DNA of 64,000 nucleotides from JAEUPI01 sp046348365 (GCA_046348365.1 JAXMEL010000002.1:1-64000); one strand, 5' to 3'; numbered from the stretch's first letter, positions 1 to 9,197 are shown. Numbers and translations: made by a program. Notes: generated from the sequence alone by a model not told the origin.

Positions 1-47
1 GAGCCCCACAACGAAGGGCATTCGAAGCGCTCGGTCGACCTGCGCGA

Positions 48-274
48 CAGGGGGTACCCGCTCGGGGCGATTTATGGATCGGCGAGCAGCACAGGTCTTG
101 CGGCCCGCGCGCGCGCAGCGCGCGCCTCCACTTCTGACTCGCTGACGATGGTCGAGCGCAGCGGCCGCAGGCCGCGGAGCGAGTTCGGCAGCGGGGCCGC
201 AAGGCCGAGCAGCGCAGCGCAGTCGGCACGCAGTGCCGACCGATCCATCATGAGCCCCGGGCGGGTACCCCCTG
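48..274. repeat. Structured intergenic repeat, copy A
   Basis: This gene-free stretch (1-344) holds a 227-bp element bounded by imperfect 35-bp terminal inverted repeats (48-82 and 240-274, about 30 of 35 positions paired). Both arms contain GGTACC. Inside are three hairpins, each with the same GCA triloop: 107-125 (8-bp stem), 161-175 (6-bp stem) and 222-240 (8-bp stem). A long-range stem pairs 94-106 with 194-206 (13 bp, one G-T wobble). A diverged second copy lies at 19378-19620. The element sits beyond the 3' end of the minus-strand gene at 345. No credible protein is encoded. Positions 1-47 and 275-344 show nothing recognisable. Confidence 0.75.
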
Positions 275-344
275 GCGCGCCGCGCAGACTCCTGCAGGCA
301 GCAGGCGCTCAGACACTATCTATGCGATCGAACGCGAACCCGTA

Positions 345-2531
345 TCAGTAGTTCAACCGCGCGTAGTACGTCTTCTGCGCCGCCTCGCGCGCCTGGCCGA
401 GGGTGTGGATGTCCATCTCGGCCAGCAGCGGGATCAGCTTCACGAACACCTCGGCGGTGACCATCGCGTCGCCGAGCGCGGTGTGGCGGCCCATCACCGG
501 CACGTCCAGCCGCTCGGCGATCGCTTCCAGGCCGTGCGAATCCTGCGCCGGGTGCACCACCGCCGACAGCAGCAGCGTGTCGAGCACCGGCTGGTCGAAG
601 CGCACGCCGGTGGCCTCCTCCTTCAGCTGCAGGAAGCGCATGTCGAACGCGGCGTTGTGCGCGACCAGCACGCTGTCTTGCGCGAAGGCGTGGAAGGCGG
701 GCAGCACCTCGGCCAGCGTGGGCTGCCCGGCCACCATCTCGGGGCGGATGCCGTGGATCGGGATCGACGCCGCGGGAATCGGTCGCTGCGGATCGACCAG
801 CTGCTCGAAGCATTCCTGCCGCCGCAACTTGCCGTTGACGATGCGCGCGGCGCCGATCTGGATGATCTCGTCGCCCTTCGACGGTTCGAGGCCGGTGGTC
901 TCGGTGTCGAACACGGTGAAGCTCAGGTCGACCAGCCGGCGCTCGGCCCATTCGCGCGCCGGTTCGCTGGCCTTGAAGAGGTCGAAGTCGTAGTACTCGG
1001 GCCGGCTGTCGCTGCGCACGAACAGACTCGCGTCGAGCTCGGCGCTCTCGGGGGCCAGCGGCAGCAGGAAGCGGAACAGCGCCGCCTGCCGCGCGCGCTC
1101 GCGTTCGAACCAGAACTCGCCGCCGTGGCGCTCGACGACATCGCGGATGCTCAGCGCGCTCGCGTCGCCGCCGACCTTCATCGCCTCGGTCTCCCAGCCG
1201 ATGACGGTCTCGGTGCTCATCGCCTGGCCGATCCACAGCAGGTCGAGCTGCGCGCGGCCCGCCACGCCGCCGGCCGCGGCCAGGCGCAGCTGGAAGGCGC
1301 GGATCTCGTAGTCCTCGGCCAGCCGCGCGGCCAGGAAGGCGAGCGCCTGCAGCAGCGAGAAGCTGTCGACGCGCAGCCACAACGCGGCGTCGACCTCGGT
1401 GGCGGCGACGCGCACGTCGAGCAGCGCCTCGATGCGGCGCTGCGCGGCGCTGACGAGGTCGGCGCCGAGCATGTCTTCGAGCGGCCAGCGCGTCTTCTGC
1501 GTCTGGCTGCTGTGGCTGGCCAGCTCGTTGACGCGCGCGCCCATGCCGCGCGCCTCGTCGCGGATGACGGCGAGGAAGCGCTCGCGCTCGGCCTCGTCGA
1601 GGTCGGGGTACTCGAGCATCTCGAGCGCGGCCTGCAGGTTGCCGAGCGAGGCGCGGTTGCCCTCGGCCAGCTGCTGCAGCAGCCGGTCGCGCTGCGATTC
1701 CTCGGCGAAGTCGCGCGTGATGTTGTCGAGCATCAGCACGAAGCCGCTCAGCTCGGCGTCGGCGGCGGGCTCGGCGCCAATACGAACCGGGGCCATCTGC
1801 GCGCGCAGCAGCTGGCCGCCGCGCGTGGCGGTGACGAACTGCGTCGACGGCTGCGCCGCGCCGCGCTGCATGCGCTGGCGGATGCTCTCCAGCGCATGCG
1901 TGACGAGCTTGCGGTCGAACACCGCGTAGATCGAGCGGCCGAGGCCGATCAGCTCGCCGCCGCCGGCCACCGCCGGCGCATCGGACAGCGCGCGGAACTG
2001 GATGCGCGCGCGGTTGTTGTAGAGCAGGATGCGCCCGTCGAGGTTGCAGACGACGACGCTTTGCGTCAGCTCGCTCATCAGCGCGGCGAGGCGGCTGCGC
2101 TCATGCTCGATCTCGCGGCTGCCGGCCTCGAGCGCCTCGCGCACCTTGCGGTTCATGTCGGCGCGCAGCTCTCCGCGCTGGCGCGCCAGCGCGTTGATCG
2201 CCTCGCGCAGGCTCTCCAGCGCACGACCCGGCAGCGGCGCGATCTCGCGCGCGCTGTCGCTCGCCACGAGCAGCCGCGCCTGCTCGGCCAGCTGCGCCGG
2301 CGGCGCCACCCAACGGCTCCAGGCCTTGTGCATCGCCACGCTGCAGGCCAGCGACAGCAGCAGCCAGCCCAGCACCAGCGGCGCGGCCAGCGGCTCGAGC
2401 GCCTGCACGAAGGCGTGCCGCGTGGCATCGTCCATCGTCGCGGCCACGAAGGCCGTGGCGCCGGCCGCCCACAGCGCCAGCACCAGCGCCGGCAGGGCCG
2501 CGACCAGCGCGTGCCGCCAGTCGAACCTCAT
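345..2531 (-). CDS. PAS/kinase-like sensor fused to DnaQ-type 3'-5' exonuclease
   Basis: 728 aa. Two N-terminal membrane helices (about residues 8-28 and 48-68) are followed by a coiled linker and a PAS domain (about 120-260). A dimerisation/ATPase-like region (about 270-500) follows, then a DEDDh exonuclease domain (about 545-728). The exonuclease motifs are FDTETTG, HNAAFDMRFL and HTALGDAMVTAE, as in DNA polymerase III epsilon. The helical region where a histidine kinase would carry H-E-x-x-T-P reads RASLGNLQAALEML, with no phospho-acceptor histidine, so it looks like a pseudokinase. The start ATG at 2531 overlaps the response-regulator stop (ATGA), which implies co-translation with the acetate-sensing two-component genes. 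The membrane tether and sensor suggest a regulatory nuclease rather than a replisome subunit; that is inference. Confidence 0.85.
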   Translation of the reverse strand: MRFDWRHALVAALPALVLALWAAGATAFVAATMDDATRHAFVQALEPLAAPLVLGWLLLSLACSVAMHKAWSRWVAPPAQLAEQARLLVASDSAREIAPLPGRALESLREAINALARQRGELRADMNRKVREALEAGSREIEHERSRLAALMSELTQSVVVCNLDGRILLYNNRARIQFRALSDAPAVAGGGELIGLGRSIYAVFDRKLVTHALESIRQRMQRGAAQPSTQFVTATRGGQLLRAQMAPVRIGAEPAADAELSGFVLMLDNITRDFAEESQRDRLLQQLAEGNRASLGNLQAALEMLEYPDLDEAERERFLAVIRDEARGMGARVNELASHSSQTQKTRWPLEDMLGADLVSAAQRRIEALLDVRVAATEVDAALWLRVDSFSLLQALAFLAARLAEDYEIRAFQLRLAAAGGVAGRAQLDLLWIGQAMSTETVIGWETEAMKVGGDASALSIRDVVERHGGEFWFERERARQAALFRFLLPLAPESAELDASLFVRSDSRPEYYDFDLFKASEPAREWAERRLVDLSFTVFDTETTGLEPSKGDEIIQIGAARIVNGKLRRQECFEQLVDPQRPIPAASIPIHGIRPEMVAGQPTLAEVLPAFHAFAQDSVLVAHNAAFDMRFLQLKEEATGVRFDQPVLDTLLLSAVVHPAQDSHGLEAIAERLDVPVMGRHTALGDAMVTAEVFVKLIPLLAEMDIHTLGQAREAAQKTYYARLNY

Positions 2532-2905
2532 GCCGCGCCCGCTCCCAGCAGCTCGCGCACGCGCGCCGCGAGGTCCTTGGTCGAGAACGGTTTCGTCACG
2601 TAGGCGTCGGCGCCGAGCGCGGTGCCCTTGGCCACGTCGGTGTCGCGGCCCTTGGCGGTGAGCAGCACGATCTTCACCGCGGCCAGCGACTCGTCGGCGC
2701 GCACCGCCTGGCAGACCTCGAAGCCGGTCTTGCCGGGCATCATCACGTCGAGCAGCACCAGCTGCGGCCGCTCGCGCTGGATCGCCTCGAGCGCCTGCAC
2801 GCCGTCGCGCGCGACGAGCACCTGGTAGCCCTCGCGCTTCATCAGGAACTCCAGCGAGATGACGATGTTGGGCTCGTCGTCGGCGATCAGCACCTTGTGG
2901 CTCAT
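2528..2905 (-). CDS. Single-domain response regulator (CheY-like receiver)
   Basis: 125 aa, a lone receiver domain with no output domain. The visible receiver residues are the acidic pair in IADDEPN, the phospho-acceptor Asp in LLDVMMPG, the Thr in LLTAKG and the Lys in VTKPFS. It lies between the symporter-type histidine kinase (4-bp overlap upstream) and the PAS/exonuclease fusion (4-bp overlap downstream), so it is very probably phosphorylated by that kinase. Having no DNA-binding domain, it must act by protein contact. The adjacent pseudokinase/exonuclease is an obvious candidate partner, by inference. Confidence 0.9.
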   Translation of the reverse strand: MSHKVLIADDEPNIVISLEFLMKREGYQVLVARDGVQALEAIQRERPQLVLLDVMMPGKTGFEVCQAVRADESLAAVKIVLLTAKGRDTDVAKGTALGADAYVTKPFSTKDLAARVRELLGAGAA

Positions 2906-5658
2906 GCGGTGGTCTCCTGCGCGGCAAGCGCGAGCGGCAGCTCGAACCAGAAGCAGCTGCCCTGCCCCGGCGTGCTCGCCACGCCCATGCGCCCGCCGAA
3001 ATGTTCGACGATCTGGCGGCTGATCGGCAGCCCCAGCCCGGTGCCGGGCGGCCGGTTGGTGGCCTCGCCGCCCTGGCGGAACTTCTCGAAGATCAGTTCC
3101 TGCTGCTGCGGCGGCACGCCGGGGCCGTTGTCGTGCACCTCGACGCGCAGCGCATCGGCGCCGCGCCGCAGCTGCAGCGTCACGCGGCCGCTGCCGGCGG
3201 GCACGAACTTGGCGGCGTTGGACAGCAGGTTCAGCAGCACCTGCGTCAGCCGGTCGGCGTCGGCCATCAGCTCGGGCAGCGCGCCGTCGGCATCGATGTG
3301 CACCTGCGCGCCGCGCTCGCGGAACAGCTCGCGCGTGGTCTGCACCGCGGCTTCGGCGAGCGCCTCGAGGTTCACCGGCGCGTTGTGCCATTCGGCGTGG
3401 CCCGATTCGATCTTGGCCATGTCGAGCACCTGGTTCACCAGCCGCGACAGGCGCTCGGTCTCGGCGACGATGATGGCGGTGAACTGGGCACGCTGATCGG
3501 CGGGCATGTCGGGGTCGTCGACCATCAGCTCGGCCAGCGCGCGGATCGAGGTCAGCGGCGTGCGCAGCTCGTGCGTCACCGACGACATGAAGTCGTCCTT
3601 CAGCCGGTCCAGGCTCTCGAGCCGCTCGTTGGCCGCGCGCAGCTCGGCGCTGGCGCGCTCGAGCGACAGCGACTTCTCCTCCAGCGCGGCCGAGTACGCG
3701 CGCAGCTGCATCGCCTCGCGCGACGCCTCGTCGAGGATGCGCATCACGTCGTCGATGGCCAGCGTGTCCTCCTGCACCGTGCCGGCCACCAGCACGCGCG
3801 CCGACGCGCTGCCGATCGCGCCGGCGAGCTGCGTCTCCACCATCGACACCAGGCGCGCGTCGGCCGGGATCGCATCGGGCCCGCCGACGCCGATGCGCCG
3901 CGCATGCTCGGCGAACAGCCGCCGCGCCGCCTCGGCGCCGAGGAAGCGCTGCGCCAGCGCCAGCAGGTCGGCAGTGTGCGCGGTGCCGCGCCAGAACACC
4001 GGCTGCTGCGCGTCGCCTTCGCGCGGGCGCCGCATCGCGTCGACGAACAGCAGCGCCTGGCTCATCTCGCGCGCGCTCGGCACGCGCCGCAGCGACACCG
4101 CCACGTACAGCGCCAGGTTGGCGAGCAGGCTCCAGAACAGCGAGTGCGTCAGCGGATCGAGCCGCGTGAGGCCGAACAGCTGCTCGGGCTTCAGCCACGC
4201 CCAGCCGAAGGGGCCGTCGGTGAGGAAGCCGCTGCCCATCCAGCCCGACTTGGCGATCGACGGCAGCATCAGCGTGTAGACCCACAGCGCGAAGCCCGCC
4301 GCCAGCCCGGCCAGCGCGCCCTCGCGCGTGCCGCCCTTCCAGTACATGCCGCCGAGCAGCGCCGGCGCGAACTGCGCCACCGCGGCAAAGCTGATGAGGC
4401 CGATGCTCACCAGCGCGTAGGCCTCGCCGGCGATGCGAAAGTACAGGTACCCGAGCAGCAGCAGCACGACGATCGCCGCGCGGCGGATCGCCAGCAGCAC
4501 CGCGGTGAGGTCGCCGGCGTCGCTGCCGGCTCGGCGCGCGCCGAGCCGCGTGAAGCGCAGCAGCAGCGGCATCACGAGGTCGTTGCACACCATCGTGGCC
4601 ACCGCGATCGTCTCGACGATCACCATGCCGGTGGCCGCCGACAGGCCGCCCACGAAGGCCAGCAGCGCCAGCGCGGTGGAGCCGCCTTGCAGCGGCAGCG
4701 ACAGCACGAAGGTCTCGGCGTCGCCGCGGCCGGGGCCCGTGTGCAGCAGCCCGCCGACGGCGATCGGCAGCACGAACAGGTTGATCGCCAGCAGGTACAG
4801 CGGGAACGCCCACGACGCGCGCGCCACGTGGCGCTCGTCGACGTTTTCCACCACCATCACCTGGAACTGCCGCGGCAGGAAGATCACCGACAGCCCCGCC
4901 AGCAGCGTCAGCGCGAACCACTGGTCGTAGGCGAACGCGCCGCCGCCTTGCAGCACCTGCTGCAGCTCGGGCACCGCGGCCGCGCGCGCGAAGATGTCCT
5001 GCGGCCCGGCGAACAGGCCCCAGGTCACGAACACGCCGACGGCCACGAAGGCGACCAGCTTGACCACCGACTCCAGCGCGATCGCCGCCACCATGCCCTC
5101 GTGGCGCTCGGTGGTGTCAAGGTGCCGCGTGCCGAACAGCACCGTGAAGCCGGCCAGCGCCAGCGCCACCATCAGCGTGCCGTCGCTCCACCACGCGCCG
5201 TGGCTGGCCGGCGTGCCGGTGAGCACCGCATAGCCCGAAGCCACCGCCTTGAGCTGCAGCGCCATGTACGGCACGATGCCCACCACCGCGATCAGCGTCA
5301 CGAGCCCGGCGATCAGCGGGCTCTTGCCGTGGCGGCTGGCGATGAAGTCGGCGATCGAGGTGATGCGCTGCGCGCGCGCGATGCGGATCATCTTGCGCAG
5401 CAGCAGCGCGGCCAGCACCATCGCCAGCGTGGGGCCGAGGTAGATCGGCAGGAACCACACGCCGGCGCTGGCGGCGCGGCCGATGCTGCCGAAGTAGGTC
5501 CACGCGGTGCAGTACACGCCCATCGACAGCGTGTAGACCCAGGCGTTGCCGATCACCGAGCGGCCGGCGCGCGCGCGCGCGTCGCCGAAGCTGGCCACCG
5601 CGAACAGCAGCAGCAGGTAGGCCAGCGAGGCGCCGATCACCAGCGCGGGGCTCAGCAT
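2902..5658 (-). CDS. Sodium/solute symporter-histidine kinase fusion (CrbS-like)
   Basis: 918 aa. The N-terminal half (about 1-500) is a 13-helix sodium:solute symporter (SSS) domain, starting with the typical YTLSMGVYCTAWTYFGSIG stretch. A linker follows, then HisKA (THELRTPLTSI, the His near residue 700) and HATPase_c with N box LLNLLSNAAKF, DNGPGVP and GTGLGLPIS. Proteins of this architecture (CrbS and relatives) sense acetate or other carboxylates and control acs/actP. Here actP lies 1.8 kb upstream on the same strand, which fits. Its stop overlaps the receiver gene by ATGA. Whether the SSS part still transports or only senses cannot be told from sequence. Confidence 0.9.
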   Translation of the reverse strand: MLSPALVIGASLAYLLLLFAVASFGDARARAGRSVIGNAWVYTLSMGVYCTAWTYFGSIGRAASAGVWFLPIYLGPTLAMVLAALLLRKMIRIARAQRITSIADFIASRHGKSPLIAGLVTLIAVVGIVPYMALQLKAVASGYAVLTGTPASHGAWWSDGTLMVALALAGFTVLFGTRHLDTTERHEGMVAAIALESVVKLVAFVAVGVFVTWGLFAGPQDIFARAAAVPELQQVLQGGGAFAYDQWFALTLLAGLSVIFLPRQFQVMVVENVDERHVARASWAFPLYLLAINLFVLPIAVGGLLHTGPGRGDAETFVLSLPLQGGSTALALLAFVGGLSAATGMVIVETIAVATMVCNDLVMPLLLRFTRLGARRAGSDAGDLTAVLLAIRRAAIVVLLLLGYLYFRIAGEAYALVSIGLISFAAVAQFAPALLGGMYWKGGTREGALAGLAAGFALWVYTLMLPSIAKSGWMGSGFLTDGPFGWAWLKPEQLFGLTRLDPLTHSLFWSLLANLALYVAVSLRRVPSAREMSQALLFVDAMRRPREGDAQQPVFWRGTAHTADLLALAQRFLGAEAARRLFAEHARRIGVGGPDAIPADARLVSMVETQLAGAIGSASARVLVAGTVQEDTLAIDDVMRILDEASREAMQLRAYSAALEEKSLSLERASAELRAANERLESLDRLKDDFMSSVTHELRTPLTSIRALAELMVDDPDMPADQRAQFTAIIVAETERLSRLVNQVLDMAKIESGHAEWHNAPVNLEALAEAAVQTTRELFRERGAQVHIDADGALPELMADADRLTQVLLNLLSNAAKFVPAGSGRVTLQLRRGADALRVEVHDNGPGVPPQQQELIFEKFRQGGEATNRPPGTGLGLPISRQIVEHFGGRMGVASTPGQGSCFWFELPLALAAQETTA

Positions 5659-5664
5659 CGGCGC

Positions 5665-5889
5665 TCAATCCTCCGCGGCGCGTTCGGCCAGCAGCGCCAG
5701 CACCGCGATCAACAGACCCCACAGCACGAACAGCGCCAGCGGCAGCCGCGGCAGGCCGAGCCAGCTGCCCGGCCCTTCGAACACCGACAGCAGCGGAAAG
5801 CCGAAGATCAGCCAGCCGGCCGCGAACACGGCCAGCAGCCGCGCGCTGCGCAGGCCTTGCGGCCGCCGGCGTTCCGGGCCTTGCCCCAT
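5665..5889 (-). CDS. Small two-helix membrane protein
   Basis: 74 aa. A basic N-terminus (residues 1-17) precedes two hydrophobic segments, about 18-35 and 48-67, ending with an acidic tail AERAAED. The ATG at 5889 is preceded by GGAGACGAGC, a plausible ribosome binding site; a longer reading to 6045 starts in non-coding-like sequence and was not used. It lies 6 bp upstream of the symporter-kinase start, so it is probably translated with it. Small proteins at this position are common beside such kinases, but I know no function. Confidence 0.75.
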   Translation of the reverse strand: MGQGPERRRPQGLRSARLLAVFAAGWLIFGFPLLSVFEGPGSWLGLPRLPLALFVLWGLLIAVLALLAERAAED

Positions 5890-5977
5890 GCTCGTCTCCT
5901 GCGGTGCGGCACGCTGGCAACGCACCGTCGATGTGCCGACCATTCTGCGCGTCGCGCTGACGCCCGTCTGACGCGGC

Positions 5978-7408
5978 CTACAAGGTCTCGAGCCTGAACT
6001 GCTGGCGCAGATGCGCGCGGAAGCGCTTGATGATCGCCAGCGCATCCTGCAGCGGCTCGCGCTCGAGCGTGCCCAGCTCCGACGGGCGCACCAGGTTGCT
6101 CGGCGGCTGGCCGAGCCGGCGCTCGCGCAGCTGGTGGGCGAGCTTGAGCGCCATCATGAAGTGCAGCGCATCGACGAGGTCGCGCGCCAGCGGCTCGTCG
6201 AGCACGCCCAGCGCCACCAGCTCGCGGATGCGCTCGGCCGTGCCGACGGCATTGACGCGGTGCTTCAGCGCGAACGCGCGCACGCCGTGCACGATCGGGA
6301 AGGTGCCGAGCTTCTTGAGGTCGAGCACCTGCTCGTCGCGGCGCGTGCTGAGCCAGCTCCACCACGGGCTGCCGTCGGCGAACTGGTCGGCCGCGGCGGC
6401 GAAGCGGGCGAGGAACGCGTCGTTGTCGACCAATATGTTCTGCAGATGCTGCCGCGCCGCCTCGAGCAGCTTGGGGTCGCCGGCAACGCAGCTGGCGTCG
6501 AAGAAGATCGCCAGCCGCATCGGGCCGTCGGGGTCGGCGCCGAAGACCCAGTCGCGCAGCGTGGCGCGAAAGCCGCTCACCGGCTGGCGCCACATCGGGT
6601 TGGTGACCATGATGCCGCCGGGGCACGGCGGGTAGCCCAGCTCGGCCAGGCCGGCCGAGAAGCGCGCGACGATCGCGTCGATGCCGTCGACGTCGACACC
6701 GTCGCGCAGCAGCAGCGCGTTGTCCTGGTCGGTCTTCAGGATCTGCTCGCCGCGGCCCTCGCTGCCCATCACCAGCAGGCAGCTGTCGGCGATCAGCTCG
6801 GGCGGCGCCACCAGCTGCCACAGCTTGGCAAAGAGGCGCGTGTTCAGCTCGCTCACCAGCCGCGTGATGCGCTCGATCTTGATGCCGCCCTCGTGCAGCA
6901 GGCCCACCATCTCGTCGATGCGCTGGGCGGCGGCCTTCAGCTCGGCCACCGAGGTCGCTTCGTCGATCTGCACCGCGACGATGTGCGAATGGTTGGCCAC
7001 CAGGCTCACCAGGTCGAGCTGGCCGAGCACGCCGCGCACCGCGCCGCCCTCGCGCACGACGAGGCGGTGCACGCGGTGGCGCACCATCAGCCACAGCGCC
7101 TCGAAGAGATCGGTGTCGGGGTCGACCGCCACCAGGTCGAAGCGCGCGCACTCGCGCACCGGCAGCTGATGCACGTCGCGCGGCCCGGCCAGCGCGTGCA
7201 GCAGGTCGGTGGTGGTGAACATGCCCAGGCGCTCGCCGTCGCGCACCAGCACGAAGGTGGTCTTCTGCTCGGCCATGCGGCGGCAGGCGCGCACCACGTC
7301 GAGCGCGCCGTCGACGAACACCGGCTTGCGGATGTAGGCGTCGCGGATGCGCGCCGTCACCAGCGACAGCATCTCGCGCTGGGCTTCGGGGGGCGTGCTG
7401 GCGTTCAT
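5978..7408 (-). CDS. CBS-domain protein with DUF294 nucleotidyltransferase domain
   Basis: 476 aa. The order is a CBS pair (about 15-135), a DUF294 nucleotidyltransferase-like domain (about 145-290) and a DUF294 C-terminal helical domain (about 315-470). The nucleotidyltransferase core is visible as GSEGRGEQ followed by TDQDNALL, which resembles the metal-binding region of the GlnD/MNT superfamily. CBS pairs usually bind adenine nucleotides, so this may be an energy-sensing regulator of the neighbouring acetate permease. ATG 7408 was chosen over a TTG four codons upstream (7420). It lies between actP and the symporter-kinase on the same strand. The substrate is unknown. Confidence 0.85.
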   Translation of the reverse strand: MNASTPPEAQREMLSLVTARIRDAYIRKPVFVDGALDVVRACRRMAEQKTTFVLVRDGERLGMFTTTDLLHALAGPRDVHQLPVRECARFDLVAVDPDTDLFEALWLMVRHRVHRLVVREGGAVRGVLGQLDLVSLVANHSHIVAVQIDEATSVAELKAAAQRIDEMVGLLHEGGIKIERITRLVSELNTRLFAKLWQLVAPPELIADSCLLVMGSEGRGEQILKTDQDNALLLRDGVDVDGIDAIVARFSAGLAELGYPPCPGGIMVTNPMWRQPVSGFRATLRDWVFGADPDGPMRLAIFFDASCVAGDPKLLEAARQHLQNILVDNDAFLARFAAAADQFADGSPWWSWLSTRRDEQVLDLKKLGTFPIVHGVRAFALKHRVNAVGTAERIRELVALGVLDEPLARDLVDALHFMMALKLAHQLRERRLGQPPSNLVRPSELGTLEREPLQDALAIIKRFRAHLRQQFRLETL

Positions 7409-7420
7409 CGGGAATGACAA

Positions 7421-7451
7421 GGGGACCGCGGGCGGCGCGCCCGCAGTCCCC
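7421..7451 (-). terminator. Hairpin after actP
   Basis: A 13-bp stem with one mismatch pairs 7421-7433 with 7439-7451 around a 5-nt loop, 22 bp past the actP stop. There is no long T-run, so it may only attenuate transcription into the CBS/DUF294 gene. Confidence 0.5.
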
Positions 7452-7472
7452 GAGGGCCGCGACCGTGGAAGG

Positions 7473-9197
7473 TCAATGCCCGCTGGCCTGCGCCGCGCCG
7501 ATGCCGGTTTCGGAGCGTACCTGCTGCGCCAGGAAGCCGGCGCGGTCCTTCGCCGCCTGCTGGCTGCGGTCGAGGATCGAGAACAGCCAGATGCCGACGA
7601 AGCCGATCGTCATCGAGAACAGCGCCGGCGAGGTGTACGGGAACAGCGCCGAGCCCTTCGGGTTGCCGAGCGTGGCCTCCCACACCGACGGCGACACCAC
7701 CGTCAGCACCACCGAGCTGATGAGCCCGAGGAAGCCGCCGATCACCGCGCCCTTGGTGGTGCAGTCCTTCCACAGCACGCTCATGAACAGCACCGGGAAG
7801 TTGGCCGACGCGGCGATCGCGAACGCCAGGCTGACCATGAAGGCGATGTTCTGCTTCTCGAACACGATGCCCAGCACGACGGCGATGATGCCCAGCGCGA
7901 TGGTCGTGATCTTCGACACCCGCAGCTCCGACGCGCTGTCGGCCTTGCCCTGCCTGAACACCGTGGCGTAGAGGTCGTGCGACACCGCCGAGGCGCCGCT
8001 GAGCGTGAGGCCGGCCACCACCGCGAGGATGGTCGCGAAGGCCACCGCCGAGATGAAGCCGAGGAACACGTTGCCGCCCACCGCGTTGGCGAGGTGGATG
8101 GCCGCCATGTTGCCGCCGCCCTTGAGCGCGCCCTTGGCGTCGAGGAACTCGGGGTTCGTCAGCACGAAGGTGATGGCGCCGAAGCCGATGATGAAGGTCA
8201 GCACGTAGAAGTAGCCGATCCACGTCGTGGCCCAGAACACCGACTTGCGCGCCTCCTTGGCGCTCGGCACGGTGAAGAAGCGCATCAGGATGTGCGGCAG
8301 CCCGGCGGTGCCGAACATCAGCGCCATGCCGAAGCTGATGGCCGAGATCGGGTCCTTCACGAAGTTGCCGGGGCCCATGATCGAGAAGCCCTCCTTGGCC
8401 GCCGCATCGGGCGCCTTGCCGGCCGCGGTGGCGAGCTGGGTCTTGACCTCCACCGCCTTGGCGAACATCGCCTCGGGGCTGAAGCCGAAGTTCCACAGCA
8501 CCATCAGCGCCATGAAGGTGGCGCCGCCGAGCAGCAGGCAGGCCTTGATGATCTGCACCCAGGTGGTGGCCGTCATGCCGCCGAACAGCACGTAGATCAT
8601 CATCAGCACGCCGACGATGATCACCGCGTACATGTACTCCAGGCCGAACAGCAGCTTGATCAGCTGGCCGGCGCCGACCATCTGCGCGATCAGGTAGAAC
8701 GCCACCACCACCAGCGTGCCCGAGGCGGCGAAGGTGCGGATCGGCGTCTGCTTGAAGCGGAAGGCAGCCACGTCGGCGAAGGTGAACTTGCCGAGGTTGC
8801 GCAGCCGCTCGGCCATCAGGAAGGTGATGACCGGCCAGCCGACGAGAAAGCCGATCGAATAGATCAGCCCGTCGTAGCCGCTGGCCATCACCGCGGCCGA
8901 GATGCCGAGGAACGATGCCGCGCTCATGTAGTCGCCGGCGATCGCCAGCCCGTTCTGGAAACCGGTGATGCCGCCGCCGGCGGTGTAGAAGTCGGCCGCG
9001 CTCTTGGTGCGCGCCGCGGCCCACTTGGTGATGAACAGCGTGAGCACGACGAACACGCCGAACATGCCGATCGCCGTCCAGTTGGTGGCCTGCTTCTGGG
9101 CCTGGCCGAGGTCGGCGCCGGCAGCGAGCGCGCCGGCCGCGAGGCCCAGCAGCGCCAGACCGGCCAGCGGCTTGAGAAGACGTTGCGCGCCGATCAT
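7473..9197 (-). CDS. actP: Cation/acetate symporter
   Basis: 574 aa, close to the usual 550 aa of ActP. A signal-like N-terminus (AGLALLGLAAGALAAGA) precedes about 13 membrane helices of the SSS family. TKSAADFYTAGGGITGFQNG and GDYMSAASFLGISA are characteristic ActP blocks. It should import acetate and other short carboxylates with Na+. The ATG at 9197 overlaps the stop of the DUF485 gene (ATGA), the standard DUF485-actP pair. The nearby symporter-kinase probably controls it. The product ends in a soluble tail of about 40 residues. Confidence 0.95.
   Translation of the reverse strand: MIGAQRLLKPLAGLALLGLAAGALAAGADLGQAQKQATNWTAIGMFGVFVVLTLFITKWAAARTKSAADFYTAGGGITGFQNGLAIAGDYMSAASFLGISAAVMASGYDGLIYSIGFLVGWPVITFLMAERLRNLGKFTFADVAAFRFKQTPIRTFAASGTLVVVAFYLIAQMVGAGQLIKLLFGLEYMYAVIIVGVLMMIYVLFGGMTATTWVQIIKACLLLGGATFMALMVLWNFGFSPEAMFAKAVEVKTQLATAAGKAPDAAAKEGFSIMGPGNFVKDPISAISFGMALMFGTAGLPHILMRFFTVPSAKEARKSVFWATTWIGYFYVLTFIIGFGAITFVLTNPEFLDAKGALKGGGNMAAIHLANAVGGNVFLGFISAVAFATILAVVAGLTLSGASAVSHDLYATVFRQGKADSASELRVSKITTIALGIIAVVLGIVFEKQNIAFMVSLAFAIAASANFPVLFMSVLWKDCTTKGAVIGGFLGLISSVVLTVVSPSVWEATLGNPKGSALFPYTSPALFSMTIGFVGIWLFSILDRSQQAAKDRAGFLAQQVRSETGIGAAQASGH

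Noticed and set aside
148..351. Short plus-strand frame inside the first repeat element
   Set aside because: It reads through hairpin sequence and a low-complexity Ser/Ala/Arg mix; the structure explains the sequence better.
405..2603. Long plus-strand open frame of about 730 codons opposite the sensor/exonuclease gene
   Set aside because: It is His/Arg/Gln/Ala-rich with no domain pattern, an antisense shadow caused by very high GC. The minus-strand frame has clear exonuclease and PAS motifs.
3001..5997. Plus-strand open frame of about 1000 codons opposite the symporter-kinase
   Set aside because: Composition is dominated by Arg, Gln, Ala and His as expected from antisense reading; the opposite strand encodes an unmistakable SSS-kinase.
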